Source: Tetmemena sp. SeJ-2015 (Eukaryota; Ciliophora; Spirotrichea; Sporadotrichida; Oxytrichidae). From it: a stretch of 64,000 bases of DNA. The stretch lies in the NCBI GenBank assembly GCA_027382625.1, contig JAJKFJ010022749.1:1-64000 (forward strand), in the 5' to 3' direction. This document shows positions 38,012-49,883 of the stretch, piece after piece (position 1 is the stretch's first letter; each line of letters starts with the position of its first letter). The notes under the pieces are model-generated. The model saw only the letters and a list, made by a program, of their open reading frames with translations, made no database searches and was not told where the DNA came from. The position numbers were made by a program, and so were the translations under genes.

Positions 38012-41000
38012 ATGAGCTCCACTTTATTAGAGGTAGGAAACTATCTAACATACAATGCAAATTTATTCTCTCACATTCTTATCAATGTTTCATCTGTTGC
38101 TCTATAGACATTGAGTGACAAAGTAAGTTTTCTGGAGACGATGGTGGACGCTCTAGAGTAGAACAGCAAGATGGATTATGTGGCGCAGAGACTCAACAAC
38201 AACTTCTTCAACTACTTCCCAAAGATGAATCTCATCAAAGACGAAGCTGCTAATAACTCTAAGCAGCTGGAGGACTTTAAAAGGCAACTAAGTGATATCA
38301 AAGAAACCATAGGCATGGGGTAGGAGGGAATAGGTAAAAGCGGAGTGCCTCACATGAGTCCTAAGGACATGGTCATAGCTATCAAGCAACTGCAAGCAGA
38401 TGTATACTTCATCAAAGCCAACCAGAGCAACATCATACAAATTTATAGTGATGAAAGGTCATTTCTATGATGAATTAAATGGCCCAGAAGGCAGCTCTAC
38501 AAGCCAGTCAAGAACAAGAAGAAGGAGGAGAGTAGAGAAAGTCTTCAGATAAAAATGGGAGCTCTACTGATAATAGCGGTGAAGGAAATGCTGGAGGTAT
38601 TGGAAACTCAACAGTCAATAGTCCCAAGCTGAATCAAAGCAGTCCACCCCTATAGAAACAAGGTCAGAGTACTATCCTCAGTAATCAGGGCCCTTAGAGA
38701 CTTCTCCAAAATAATGCTCTACTTGCTTAAGTGCAAGGAGGAGTGAGTTAGTTTGGAATGCATTAGCAGCATGCGAACATCGGATAATAGTTTACCTTTC
38801 AGCAAAACTTAGCATAGCCTTAGTATCCACTCAGCTCTACTTTCATCATTATAGTTATCTTATGATATGTATAGATTCATGCAATCCTCTTCAGGGATGA
38901 TGCCTTCATCTTCTCGCCTGCTGGAGTAAAACTTTCCAGTGCAAAACTTAGAGAAGCGAGTCGACATGCTATCGCTCGATCTTAATGAATTAAAGGCTAA
39001 GACAAAAAGTCCATTTCTTATATTTAAGTTTAGAGTGTATACTTTTAATAGACTTTGTTCCACGCTCACTAAGAGGAACTCGGGAAGCTTCAAAAGACAG
39101 TGGAGGATTTCATAGCAGAGTGCGACTTAGACTACTTTAAAGCAGAGTTAAGGATGTTCATCAAGGGCTCAGACGTGGAGTTGATGGTCTTCGATCTCAC
39201 TCAGCGACTTAAGAACTTCGAGAGAGACTTTGCTCGGTAGTGAAGATGTAGAGGGCGCTCTCAAGAGACTGAGACACGAAGCTTGGCAAGCAGTTGAGAG
39301 CAAACTCAGTGTCAGTTGATTTCAAAGAGCGCCTTGAGAAGTACAAAAGTGCGATCTATCATTTTAACTATCATAGTACGACTTTGACGTTAATAGGAGG
39401 ATGCAACAGCTTAACGAAGAGTTGCAGAAGTTGAACAAGCGCTTTACAAAGTAGGAGGATAAGATAAGAACTTCGATAATTCCAGACATCCATGAACTCA
39501 AGAAAGACCTCAAAACTAAGACACATATTGAAGAGACTCAAAGAGTTTGGAAACACTTCGAGAAGTACGCTGAGTACTAGGATCTCAAAGATCTCTACAA
39601 GAAAGTGATCCCCGAGGGCATTGTCAAGCAAGAAGAGAAGCTATAGTTGCTACTTGATGATAATGAACGAACTCGGGAGGTAGTTAGACGAGTGGACGAG
39701 GTGATGGCTGAAAAGGCAAGTCGGCAATAGATCAGAGAACTTTACGAGAAGTTGCATGAATATGCAACAGAGGATAAACTAGACAGACAGATCCGAGAAC
39801 ATGATGAAATGTTCAAGGAGAGCGAGCTAAGATAGAGCAAGTTAGAAGAGACTCTAGGTATTTTGGGTCAAAGCGTGACAAAGGACATCTATCAAGCAGT
39901 TAAGAAAGCCACTCAAATTATGGCTCAGAGGAAGAAGCAACACTCCAATTCTTATTCCATATCAGAGGAGGAGTTGAAGATAGTCATAGATTCGAAAGCA
40001 GACAAGATCGACCTCACTGAGGTGAGGATGCTAAAGGCAAACAAGGAGGAGACAGCCAAACTTCAAGACTGGGTGAAGTTGATTTAGAAATAACTGCAGC
40101 ACCTGGCTGTACTCTAGAATGATAAATATCCCTCATTTAATATTAATGAGGGGGTGCGTTTGATGACTCGCAAAGCTAATGATGGAGAGACTCAGAGAGA
40201 AAAGAAGTTGGAGTTTCTTGGCACACAGAGCGAGAGAGTGAGCAACTGGATTTCCTAGTTCAATGGCGTGGAGGATGTAACTCAAATGTACGAATCCGTT
40301 AGGAATTCTCATCATGATTATATTTTAAAATCAGTATTAAAGTGATAGGATTATTTGATTAAGCTTAGAGAGACTCAGACAACCATAATAATTTCATTAC
40401 TCATGGGAGCAAACTCAATCTTTACTTTCAATATTTTTGACAATATCTAATGATAAATCTAGGGCTTACGAACTCAGAAAGCAGAAATTAACACATGCAA
40501 AACTTATAGCAGACTAGTGAGGCTCTTGAAAGTAAAAGATAGATAGAGCTGCAACTGTAAAGGTTGAATAACCAGTCTTAATTCATCAGCACCACTAGCT
40601 TCAAGAGGAACAATTCAAACCAGTTTCAGACCATTGACCTTTAAGGCATATTTAAGTTAAATATTTTTAAATTAGAATGCAATGAGAGAGCACTCAATAA
40701 GGAGAGAGCTCTGTCGCAAGTATTGCATCAGACCTTGAATATCGCAAGCAACTATTCACAACATTATAATGGGCTTAAACGAATATTTTAAACTAGCCAA
40801 GCACTAATGCGCTGGATTAAGAGCAGAAACAGCAGAAGTACAAGAATCTGAAAATGAATCGTAGTTTTATTCTTCCTGGCGCTGATTAAGCAATAATCTC
40901 AGAGAAACTCAAAAGTCTTAATCTTAAGGAAGAGAGTCGATAGTCTCCTCACCTATCCACTCTAACCTCGAGAGATAAGAAAGGGTTCAAGTTCATTGCA

Positions 41001-42038
41001 AATAAGACTATAGTTCACAGTCCGAGAGAGCTTTATATATCTTATAGATATTAGTTTAGCTTTTGGATGAGCAAGTAAAGCTTCCTCTAGTAAAGGGTCC
41101 ATCTGGCGCCTCTTAAAAGGGAGTGATGTTTGCAACTGCAAGAACCGACAAGGGTGACAACTTATACCACCTCTTTATGATACTTTAACTAAGCTTCTTA
41201 AATTTAGCATAGTCGGAATAGATCAGTGAACGAACTTTAGCAAATTCTCCTAAATAACTCAACCTAGTAGGCTCCACAACACCAGACTAGCAGAAATAAG
41301 ATATCCTTCTAAGCCTCCTCTCATTAGAGAAACCACTCTCTTAAAGTGTCGTCGATGGGGATGAGCAAGCTAAACGCTGCAAACAGCTATAGGGAAATTT
41401 AGGAGAAGGAACCTTCCCAAGAAAGAGAAGGGAAGCTCAGGAGTCTACTTCACAAAGTGGGTTAGGGCCCATAGGAATACCAAAATATAGTCATAGCCCC
41501 TCCACAAACTACTCATGAAAAGCTTTCTAAGTAGGACATCAAGGTGCAGATTGCCTCTCAAATCATCTGTAAAGAACTAATATACTTTTGCTTTATTCTT
41601 AATGAAATGAGAGAAACAATGTTGCTTTTAGAAAAGCAAAAGATACCAAAGATTAAAATCCAGAATGAATAGCACGAGTAACTAGTAGATCATAAGAATA
41701 GCAGTAATTAGAAACCTTAAAATCCATCCGTACTATCAGTCATAGACACAGAGACTTTGAGTTCAGAGGCTTAACAGCATGTTGTCAATGGATATGGATT
41801 TTCATAAGTCAGCTCCACATTGCCTTCTTCAATGAGGCACCAAGGCGTGCATCAAATTTAAGTGCACTTGAGTCCCTCTGGGATTTAGACTCACTCAAAT
41901 GCCAAGCCAAGTGACAGGCGAGATCTTTTATCAACAGCCAACATGGCAGACGGCTAAAAGCAAATTGTATAAGGCTACTTGGAAAATCTAGAAAAGTCGC
42001 ACTTCTCCAACTTCAACTTGCCTCAAATATATAAGTGA
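38012..42038 (+). CDS. long coiled-coil protein
   Basis: Starts MSSTLLE, then a GT...AG gap, then TLSDKVSFLETMVDALEQNS. Coiled coil alternates with a Gln/Ser/Asn-rich linker (38,500-38,830) and resumes with KRVDMLSLDLNELKAK, LQKTVEDFIAECDLDYFKAE, MQQLNEELQKLNKRF and REVVRRVDEVMAEKASRQQI. The last 400 residues are Ser/Gln/Pro-rich and end NFNLPQIYK at TGA 42,036-42,038. Pointers that work include TTCAT (IES 38,847-38,880) and AATGAT (IES 40,124-40,183). Frame breaks near 39,235-39,330 and 40,320-40,480 remain unresolved. The span could be two genes, but no in-frame TGA with a following start convinced me. Structural (cytoskeletal or basal body) role is inferred only from composition. Confidence 0.6.
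38847..38880 (+). other. IES, pointer TTCAT
   Basis: TTCAT at 38,842-38,846 and 38,876-38,880. Removal gives PLSSTFMQSSSGMMPSSSRL in frame. Confidence 0.85.
40124..40183 (+). other. IES, pointer AATGAT
   Basis: AATGAT at 40,118-40,123 and 40,178-40,183. Removal gives LAVLQNDGETQREKKLEF in frame. Confidence 0.8.
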
Positions 42039-42158
42039 AAGCAGCAAAGAGTGGAGAAGATGAGATGTAGAAAACTAGAGTGAGTGAATGGCTGAAGGAG
42101 TTTATGAAATAAGTGAGTGAAATAATTTGTTAATAGAATTAATTATTAAATTCCCAAA

Positions 42159-44235
42159 ATGTTTGCAAACTACTCAGCAACTGAATTACTCTTCCACTAT
42201 CTAGTGCAACGATCAGACGATCCTTTGGACATGACGACTAAGATTCTCATACCAGACACTGTCATTTACAAGTAAGACTATACAAGAATCTTATATTGAC
42301 CTAATGTCTTTCACACTGATTTCCTTCAACTTCTATCATATTTTTGTAGATGCTCTCAGCCTTATTTCTGGTACTTCACAACTGCTCAAGGTACAATCCT
42401 CAGAGAGAGCAAGAAGAAAATTTCCTACAAGGCAGTCAAGGACGAATTTCTAGCTGGAAAGGCGGAGAATGACATCGTGGCTTCCCACTATTCCTATTCC
42501 TCCTCTATTGACAAGCAGGGTAAGCATTATAGTCCATTTTAATAATTGATTATCTTAGATGTGGTGACTGTGGAGCACTTCAACGCTAAAGACTTCAACC
42601 GTTTCTTGCTCAAGCCCGAGAAGCCCATGAAGTCTTTCTTGCAGAAATTCATTGCCCCCAAGAACGATAAGAACTCCACCATCAAAGTTACTTGGACGCC
42701 GCAGTTCTCAATCCTAGAAAACAAGACTAACATCAATAAGATCAACGATCAAAAGGTGAATCTGTACGAGAGAATAGTTACTCACGAGGGGCCTGAGCAC
42801 TTGTCGCAGCAGGATTCAATCAACTCACCCACGCTGGCTAACGACATACTCAAGACTTGCAATTTCATAGCTGATCATGTTAAGAAGGTGTCCAAGGGTG
42901 GGGATAGAAAGAAAGTCAAGAGAATGACTCTCTATTTCAAGATAGATTGCATGGAGAGACTCTTATATGAATTAAACTTACAGAGAAAAGAAATAATAAA
43001 TTGTCTTTCTAATGTATGCAAGTGAGCTACTTATGAGAGATGAATAGAATCCTATGATGCGCAACGTACCAAAGTTTACAATACCCAAGGAGTTTAGAAA
43101 TATAGGGTCAGGCCAAGCCACAAACACTCTACTATCCTTTTATATTATCATTAAAAATGCTAGTCTATTTACTAGGAGGCAACAACGGTGGCCCAAAGAA
43201 GGCTTCAGAAGACTAGAATGAAAAGAAGGAGCATGGCTATTGTTCTCGCTGCCATATCTTGTTTGGTAAGTTTTCTATGAAACTTAATTCCCTCTAGTCT
43301 AAAATAGACTGCTAAACATCCCTTATAAGTACATGCTTGGCTCAATAGATCCTACTAATCTCAGCTCAAAAAAGGAAAAGAAATTCTTCTATCAGTCTTC
43401 TCTCACAAGCCCCCAAGGACCCTCAAAGACAGGAGCTAACTCAAGGCCAATAACTCAGGGTGGCCTAGGAGGCGTGAGTTAAGGCAGACTAGGCACTGGA
43501 ACATCTCCAGTCATGAATCTTATGTCTTTAAACTTTGATAATAAGAATTTAAAGAGCATTACAGGAATGAGAAGCTAGGGTGAATTCTTCTCAGGTTAGC
43601 ATCAATTCGGCAGCAATATGGATCTTAATCCAAAAGTAGAACTAGTAAGACCTTATAATTATCTTATAATCTCCTTTTCAGTACGACAAGGTTGTCTTTC
43701 CACAGGTGAAGAATGAAAACTTATACAAGACTTTGACTAAGGAACGCTATTAGCTGATGAAGGCAGATCACACTTGGACCAACAGCATGATCAAGGTATG
43801 CGAGAACTGCTATCTTGATCTCACTACCAACCAATTGTAGCATATATTGTGAGTCTTAATTAGTGCGTATAGTGCCTCTCCATAGTAAAAGAAGAGACTG
43901 ATTGTGGAATTTAATAACCTTCATGAGGACAAAGTAGGAAAGTAGAAGGTTAGAGACTTACTCGAGAATATCCATAGTTAGCATCAGCCTCATCAAAAAT
44001 TATTTGAATGGAACTTGTGTCTATATATTTTTAGTATCACTCAAGAGATATGAATAAGACTTCAAACGCAGGTGCTTTTGGATTAGGTGGCTAGGCAAAT
44101 GCTTTTGCAGAACTTGGAGGGAGTCAGTCTCTCCAATGGCAACAAATGATGGGAGGGGGAGCCATGGCTTTGAGGAAGAAGTCACAGACTATGAATGCAG
44201 CCTCAGCCAAATAAGACATATATGAACTATATCTT
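42159..44235 (+). CDS. conserved unknown protein with C-x2-C pairs
   Basis: Starts MFANYSATELLFHYLVQRSD at 42,159. A globular region follows: CSQPYFWYFTTAQGTILRES, VEHFNAKDFNRFLLKPEKPM, KSFLQKFIAPKNDKN, TPQFSILENKTNINKIND and LYERIVTHEGPEHLSQQ, ending with MTLYFKID. Then come HGYCSRCHILFG (about 43,230) and VCENCYLDLTTNQ (about 43,800), two C-x2-C pairs that could bind one zinc, with a Gly/Asn-rich stretch near the end. The high sequence complexity suggests a conserved protein, but I cannot name the family. A canonical 39-nt intron (42,520-42,558) is well supported. The stop is not certain; the frame loses coding character near 44,235, and it faces the LITAF gene tail to tail. Confidence 0.6.
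42520..42558 (+). other. 39-nt intron (GTAAGC...CTTAG)
   Basis: Removal restores SIDKQDVVTVEHFNAKDFN in frame. There is no flanking direct repeat that would do the same, so a spliceosomal intron is preferred. Confidence 0.8.
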
Positions 44236-44480
44236 CTTTTATATTGCCATGTATAAAAGTAAAAGCACTGCTATGCTAGGAAAATTAAGTGGAGCCTAAT
44301 GAAACAAACTACTGTTTAAAATGAATCTTAAGAAATAAAAGACTAATCTAAATCAATTATATTACTAAAGAAAGAACTATCAACATATTTTGCTTTTATA
44401 ACTTTAACTTCTAGTTCTATTAGAAGAAAAATGTTTATCACAAAGAAAGAAATATAACCATTTTTATGTATTGTGTTCTA

Positions 44481-46023
44481 TCAATCGTCGGAACTGTCGT
44501 CGTAAAAATCATCTAGGTGCTTACTATCTCTCTTTAGATTTTCAATGTCATCCTTTCTACAAATAAATTTCTCTCCCTCCTAATGATAAAATTTAATTGA
44601 GTATCATCCTTTGCCTCCTCATCCTCCTAGCTAGATCTAAAAACTATATACATACCTACTTCACTACTGCACTTGCTTATTTAATTAAGATTCATCTTAT
44701 TCTTTCTTTCCTCTCTTTGAAAAGCCTATGTCTTCTTTGCAGTTGGGGCATCTGTGGATCATTCGAACACCTGAAATAATAACTTTTCAAAGTTATTATT
44801 AGCAAATTTATCTGCAGATCTTGACTATCCATTATTGTCAAGGCAGCATGAAAAGCAGTCGAAGCAACTTCCACCGCTCGAGCCCTAACCCCACAGGCAA
44901 TAGTACCAGCCGAAACCTCCCCAGTCCCCGCCATCTCTACTTGAGAACATAGCCATGATCATCAATATACAGGCCAGTATTATGAAGACTGAGAAAGCAG
45001 CACACAGTAGCATCTTCAAAGTGAATATCAAAGAGTGAAGCATCACATCCACCTTATCTTTTCTAATCTGAGTTTAAATTTGCTAACCACAAACTGGACA
45101 AAGGATGTTTACAGGATGGGGAGGTAAGCTTTGATAGTCTGATACTTCGTCTAATCTTTACCCCTCAGGAACATCTAGCTGTCTGTCTGTTGATCTTTAT
45201 TAATTTTGCCTCCAAAAGAAATCAGGACCTTAGTCATTCAAACTTTGGCTTCTGCTTCCGTTACTGTTATTATAGCTAGAACTTGCGGTTGCTCTTTCCT
45301 GCTCGCTCATCTCATAACTCTTCTTCTCTTCCTCTTATTGCTAATCCTCCTCACTGCTATCTTCATCCTCACTGTCAGAATCACTTGAGCCACTATCTAC
45401 ATTCCTTTCTTCTTCATCATCTCCACCGAATTCTAAGTCATCCTCTTATCTGTGATACTTGCCTTTGTAATGCGATTATGATTTGGCTGATTTTTAAAGG
45501 GATTTCTATTATGTTTTTGGTTAGCTCTGAGTATAATTTTTACTGTTCCTGTTTTCTTCTCTTCTCTAAATGTTAAGTTAATAATATCATATTTTATTAA
45601 GCAAGGACAAAATTATCTCTAGTCTCATAAACTTTTTAGGCATACCTTTTAGTCTTATCCAGTTCTAAAGAGCTCCCTATTCTTTGATCTGTCTATAATA
45701 TCAAGTGGAAATGATTTATAATGAATAAGGTGATATTAAAATTATAAGAAAAGAGTGAGCTGAGCTAGTTGTGGATTAAGTGTCTGAGTGCTGCTATAAC
45801 TAAGGCTTTATCTTCCTAAGGTTCAGTTTAATGCATATAGATTTAATGTTACTGTTTATCGGTCGCTGAGCTATTATCCTCCATATCTATAGATATATCC
45901 TCTGCTCAAATATAAATAAAACTTAGTAAATTTCAAGTCTGCTCTAACAGTAGAATCATCATGATTTTCTATTCTGTAGTTTTCTCCGTTTGAATTTATA
46001 CTACTTGGCTACTTATGATCCAT
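44481..46023 (-). CDS. LITAF-domain membrane protein
   Basis: Starts MDHKQPSSINSNGENYRIEN at ATG 46,023 and ends DSKHLDDFYDDSSDD at TGA 44,481-44,483. An acidic, disordered N-terminus (SGSSDSDSEDEDSSEED) leads to the LITAF domain: HPVNILCPVCGQQIQTQIRK gives the first C-x2-C, then a hydrophobic stretch LCAAFSVFIILACILMIMAM, then FDCFSCC, and after a break RMIHRCPNCKEDIGF gives the second C-x-x-C with its His. LITAF domains bind zinc and sit monotopically on endosomal or plasma membranes. A one-base frame difference between FDCFSCCLDNNG and RMIHRCPNC (44,765-44,850) must be removed as an IES or intron; a perfect hairpin lies there. An N-terminal IES is likely near 45,640-45,930. Confidence 0.75.
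44775..44800. other. perfect 12-bp hairpin inside LITAF gene
   Basis: AATAATAACTTT and AAAGTTATTATT are exact complements separated by 2 nt. It lies within the segment that must be removed to join the two halves of the LITAF domain. Confidence 0.6.
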
Positions 46024-46323
46024 TTCAAAGGCTTTAATTCTATTTATCAATTTTATCTTGCTTATTTATACAGATGCTTATTTTTATGATAAAAGTGTTA
46101 AAAATAAGGATAATTAGTTGTTAAAAGTTACAATTTTAAGAAATAAATAGCACTTCGGCTATTTATTTGCAGATCATATTCTTATTTCATAAATGTCTTG
46201 TTGTCTACAAGAATAATTTAAGAACATTTAATTAAGAAATTAAATACTTGGAAATATAAATTAACCTGACATGGTAGATAAGATTGATAATACCATATTT
46301 ATTCTAATTGATTAGTGGAGTAT

Positions 46324-49300
46324 TCATTTATTTGTCTAAATTAAGCTTCTCTTTCTAAGTCGCTACAGGCTTTAAGAAATAACATGGCCCTCATTTGATC
46401 TCTCGGCAGAGGCAGATATAGATACCTCAGGTATGGGAGAAAGTTAAGGCTGTTGGTTGTAGGCTTGCTGCATGTTTATAATCTGAAGCTTGACTGTGGT
46501 CTTATTGTTGTGGCTGCCTTCACTGTTGCCCAGGTTTAAGTTTATCTACGGGGGTTGTTGTGGTATTTGTGAAGGCAGCAAGTCAATTAGGTTTATTTGG
46601 GAGTTTGAGTGATGATGCTGTTGCTGTTAACGATTACTGAAAGGAATCTGCTGTGCGTCGGATGTATAGCGAGTGGCACCCTATGTTGCTGCTCGGTTAG
46701 CAATCTAAGGCTCCACGAAACTTTAAAATATTGTATGCGATAATACAACATATGAAACTACTATCAACTGAAGTGTTCGCTCTTACAGTAAATTGAAAAG
46801 TTGGATAGTTAAGGCTGTGAATGAGGGTCGTCTCACACTTGGGGCATAAGTGTAAAGTCACCCACGAGAAAATGGGTTTATACATCACTCCAAAAACTCT
46901 GCTTAGATTATGGCAAATGTCTGAACGAAAGCAGAAAGAAGCCAGCAGAGTAAAGATAAAGATTATTGGAGACGCAGCTAGCAAAAGGATCAAGAGCAAA
47001 CATAAATAAATGTCTATTTATTTTTAAGCACGAATTTAATTACTATGTCTAGAAGAGGCCTGTAAGTTTTGGTCCTTGTTTGTATCTGATAGTTACAAGC
47101 ATGGGCATTTCATGAACAGAGACACTCTGTAGTTTTTAACGTACTATGGCACGAAGTCTTTGCACTTCTTAGGCTTCTATAAAATTAGTTTTGCATCATA
47201 TCATTTAAAATTATTGGCTACTCTTTCTTCTATTTCTTGACAATCTCTTTAACTTATTTCTCTAGGTCATCTTGCAATTTTCTCTTTGAATTTACTTTTC
47301 TAGCTTAATTTCTCAGTTCTTCGGAGCCTCTACTACTTTGTCCTGGCGTGTTCTCGTCGCTTCTTCTCCTATTAGGGCTGTTGTTAAACCAAAAGTTTCA
47401 TACACTGAATTTTTATTTCAAAAAATGTATCTTCCTAAAAAACTAAAATAATTTTTCCTATCGCTGGTTTACTCCTACTTTGGCTTTCGTACCAAATCGC
47501 TTCCACTCTGGTTTTAAATCTCTCGTTTGTTGCTCTTTAGAGTTCTCCTCAACGGAATACTACTCTCTCTGTTCACTAGCACTGCTAGACTCCTTTCTTT
47601 AATGGCCACTCAAGCTGAAGTTAAAGTTCAAGTCTGCTCTTGCTTGCTAGTTCATGCTAATCTATTTAGTTGTCGCTTTGTTCTTCTTGAGCCCCCTTAG
47701 TTTACGAGATAGCTGGCAGAAAAGAAAATTGGCTGCTGCTCTAACTTCTGCAAGAAATTTGGACTTGCCTTTGTTAAGGTTTCTTAGGGGATATTGCTTT
47801 AGAGAGCTTAAGCCCCTCCTTTGTATAGTTGTTACTCATTTTATTATCGTGTTTAATACTCTTGAGAATTTAGTTTTGAGATTATAAGACCCTCTATCAC
47901 TTGGTGAGAATTAGAAGGGGTAAACAAATTATTATAATTTAGAGCCTTCTTCTTTTCCTTCATCCCAAGACCTAATTTAATCATTATAAAGAAGGAATCA
48001 TTTTTTAATTTATTGAGCATTTTTCAATCTAATAGGGAAAAATTTTTGGAATCAGGGCTGTCATTATGATAGCCGAGATGAGCCTGATCAACGATACTTG
48101 CATTCATGATGTGGTCTTTCGACTGGTTAGCAGAGCTCCCATAGTTATGATAAGCCGAGTTTTTATACGTTTGGAAATCATAAACTTATCAATAAAATTA
48201 TAATTTGAAATCCTCTGAAGGAGTGACTGGACTCGCAGTCCTGCTCTTATATGCTCATCTTATAGACTTACAAATTGGCTTAAAATAAATTCTCTCTACA
48301 AAAATAAATGCTTCATTGTTAGAGCCTGACATGGTAGGTCGCAGAGGAAGGATCTTATAATAAAAAAATAAAGTATATCTCCAGCTGACAACCTCTTAGA
48401 ATTGTGAGAGCGCATTTTATTTGTACTTTATGACTTGGAATCTGAGGAAGTGAGCTGGTGTATAGAAATATCTGGATTTTTCTAGTCTATATTTTATTTG
48501 TGTTATTATTTATTAAAGGCCTACTACTGTTCCTCCCCTTTAATCTCATTATTTTAATTCGAAGAATTTTAGAAGTTCAAAATATACAATAAATAATACA
48601 TTTACAATTGTGAGTCTTATAAGTTCAATAGGTCTTAATTAAGCGGAGGGGTTGTGTCCTTTTATTTTTTAATTGATGTCTGTTGTTTCTTTACCTTGGG
48701 TTACTTAATTTTAGTAATTTCATCACTGAATTATACAAAATAATATGAGAGATAAAAATTTAATGAGTGTTATTTATGAATTACATATCCTAATCTGCTC
48801 CATCATTTTAACTTAAGCGCGCAGCATGACTCTTCCTCTTAAAAGGTTCTTTTTCCTCCTAACTGCATCTTAAATCTCTATTTTGTCGCCTTTACATTAT
48901 CAGCTTCCCATTTATTTCAGTTTGCTTGGAATTTGGATAAAAAATAACCCAATAAATCCTGATCTAATAATAAGGTATTATGAACATCTGTTGGAATTTG
49001 CAATTGTACTTTTACCGGCTCAGTAGAACTGACATTCTATTTTTAAATTATAGGTTCACCTTCCATAATCGGCTTCACTCGCTTCTTATACTTCTAGGGA
49101 AAATAGGGTTTTTAAATTTCTTCTATAAGGGATGTGGTTCCTTTTTCTGAGTTATTATTTTTGTGGTGGGTCTTTTGAGAAATAAGCTCTTTTTAGTCTT
49201 GGTTAATGTTAGCGTGTACTTTTAACGCCTCAGCTGCAGATGATACATAATTTGTTAATATCAAAACTTTATCCTTAGAAACTTACTCTAAAATTAAATT

Positions 49301-49606
49301 TAACCAAATGATAGTTGAGAATCAGGAAGTGAGCTCTTGTTCTCTTTTTAAATAAGTTCTTCATCTTAATTCATATCTGTAGACATCTGAAGAGGGACCG
49401 AGAGCAAAGTGTCTGTATTAGTTTAATCTGGGTTATGAATTTAGCTCATTATAGGTTGCTTGGTGGTAATTGAGTATGAAGAGCGTTAGAGCTTCTGGTA
49501 TAGTTCAAACAACGATTATTATTAATTAAATTAATTAAGCAATTGATTATAATTGAAAATCGCTAACACCATCGGCATAAGCTCGCCTGAAATTGGGATT
49601 ATACAT
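46324..49606 (-). CDS. long basic disordered protein
   Basis: Read leftward from MYNPNFRRAYADGVSDF (ATG 49,606) to RLRKRSLIQTNK and TGA at 46,324-46,326. Segments in order: LFELYQKLQRSSYSITTKQP, KPYFPQKYKKRVKPIMEGEP, AVRRKKNLLRGRVMLRAQVK, NYGSSANQSKDHIMNASIVD, LRGLKKNKATTKQISMNQQA, WKRFGTKAKVGVNQRQ, QARKVNSKRKLQDDLEKQVK, EMPMLVTIRYKQGPKLTGLF and a Gln/His-rich C-terminus. About 900 residues after removal of several AT-rich gaps. It is highly basic and Gln/Ser/Asn-rich, as expected of a nucleic-acid-binding or scaffold protein, but no domain is recognised. Two genes in tandem cannot be excluded, since MNQQARADLNFNF (47,655) could also be a start. Confidence 0.5.
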
Positions 49607-49883
49607 TCTGAATATATTCCACTTTTTATCACTTGAAAAAGTTAAAATTGAAATGTAATGCGTTCAAACAAAGATTAAATGATGATTGCAGATGAGTTTT
49701 GTTAAATTTTGTTAATTTTTCTGTTTTATAAATATTTCTCCTATCTCTAATGGAACAACAATAAAGACTTTAATAAACTCAAAAGAGTAATCTATATAAC
49801 TTACTTCTTTATTAAAGATTTAAGAAGGGTAGACGGCTTTGTAGTCAGTATTTTAGGATATTGGAGAGGATTAAAGCCATCTC
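49607..49883. promoter_or_regulatory. divergent intergenic region
   Basis: About 280 bp between two outward-facing starts (49,606 minus and 49,884 plus). AT-rich; no specific site seen. Confidence 0.35.

Noticed and set aside
46697..47009. Opposing ORFs with a hydrophobic stretch and CPKC (minus) or a basic tail (plus)
   Set aside because: They lie in a gap of the long basic minus-strand gene that is probably an IES. Neither has a clear start or homology, so neither is called.
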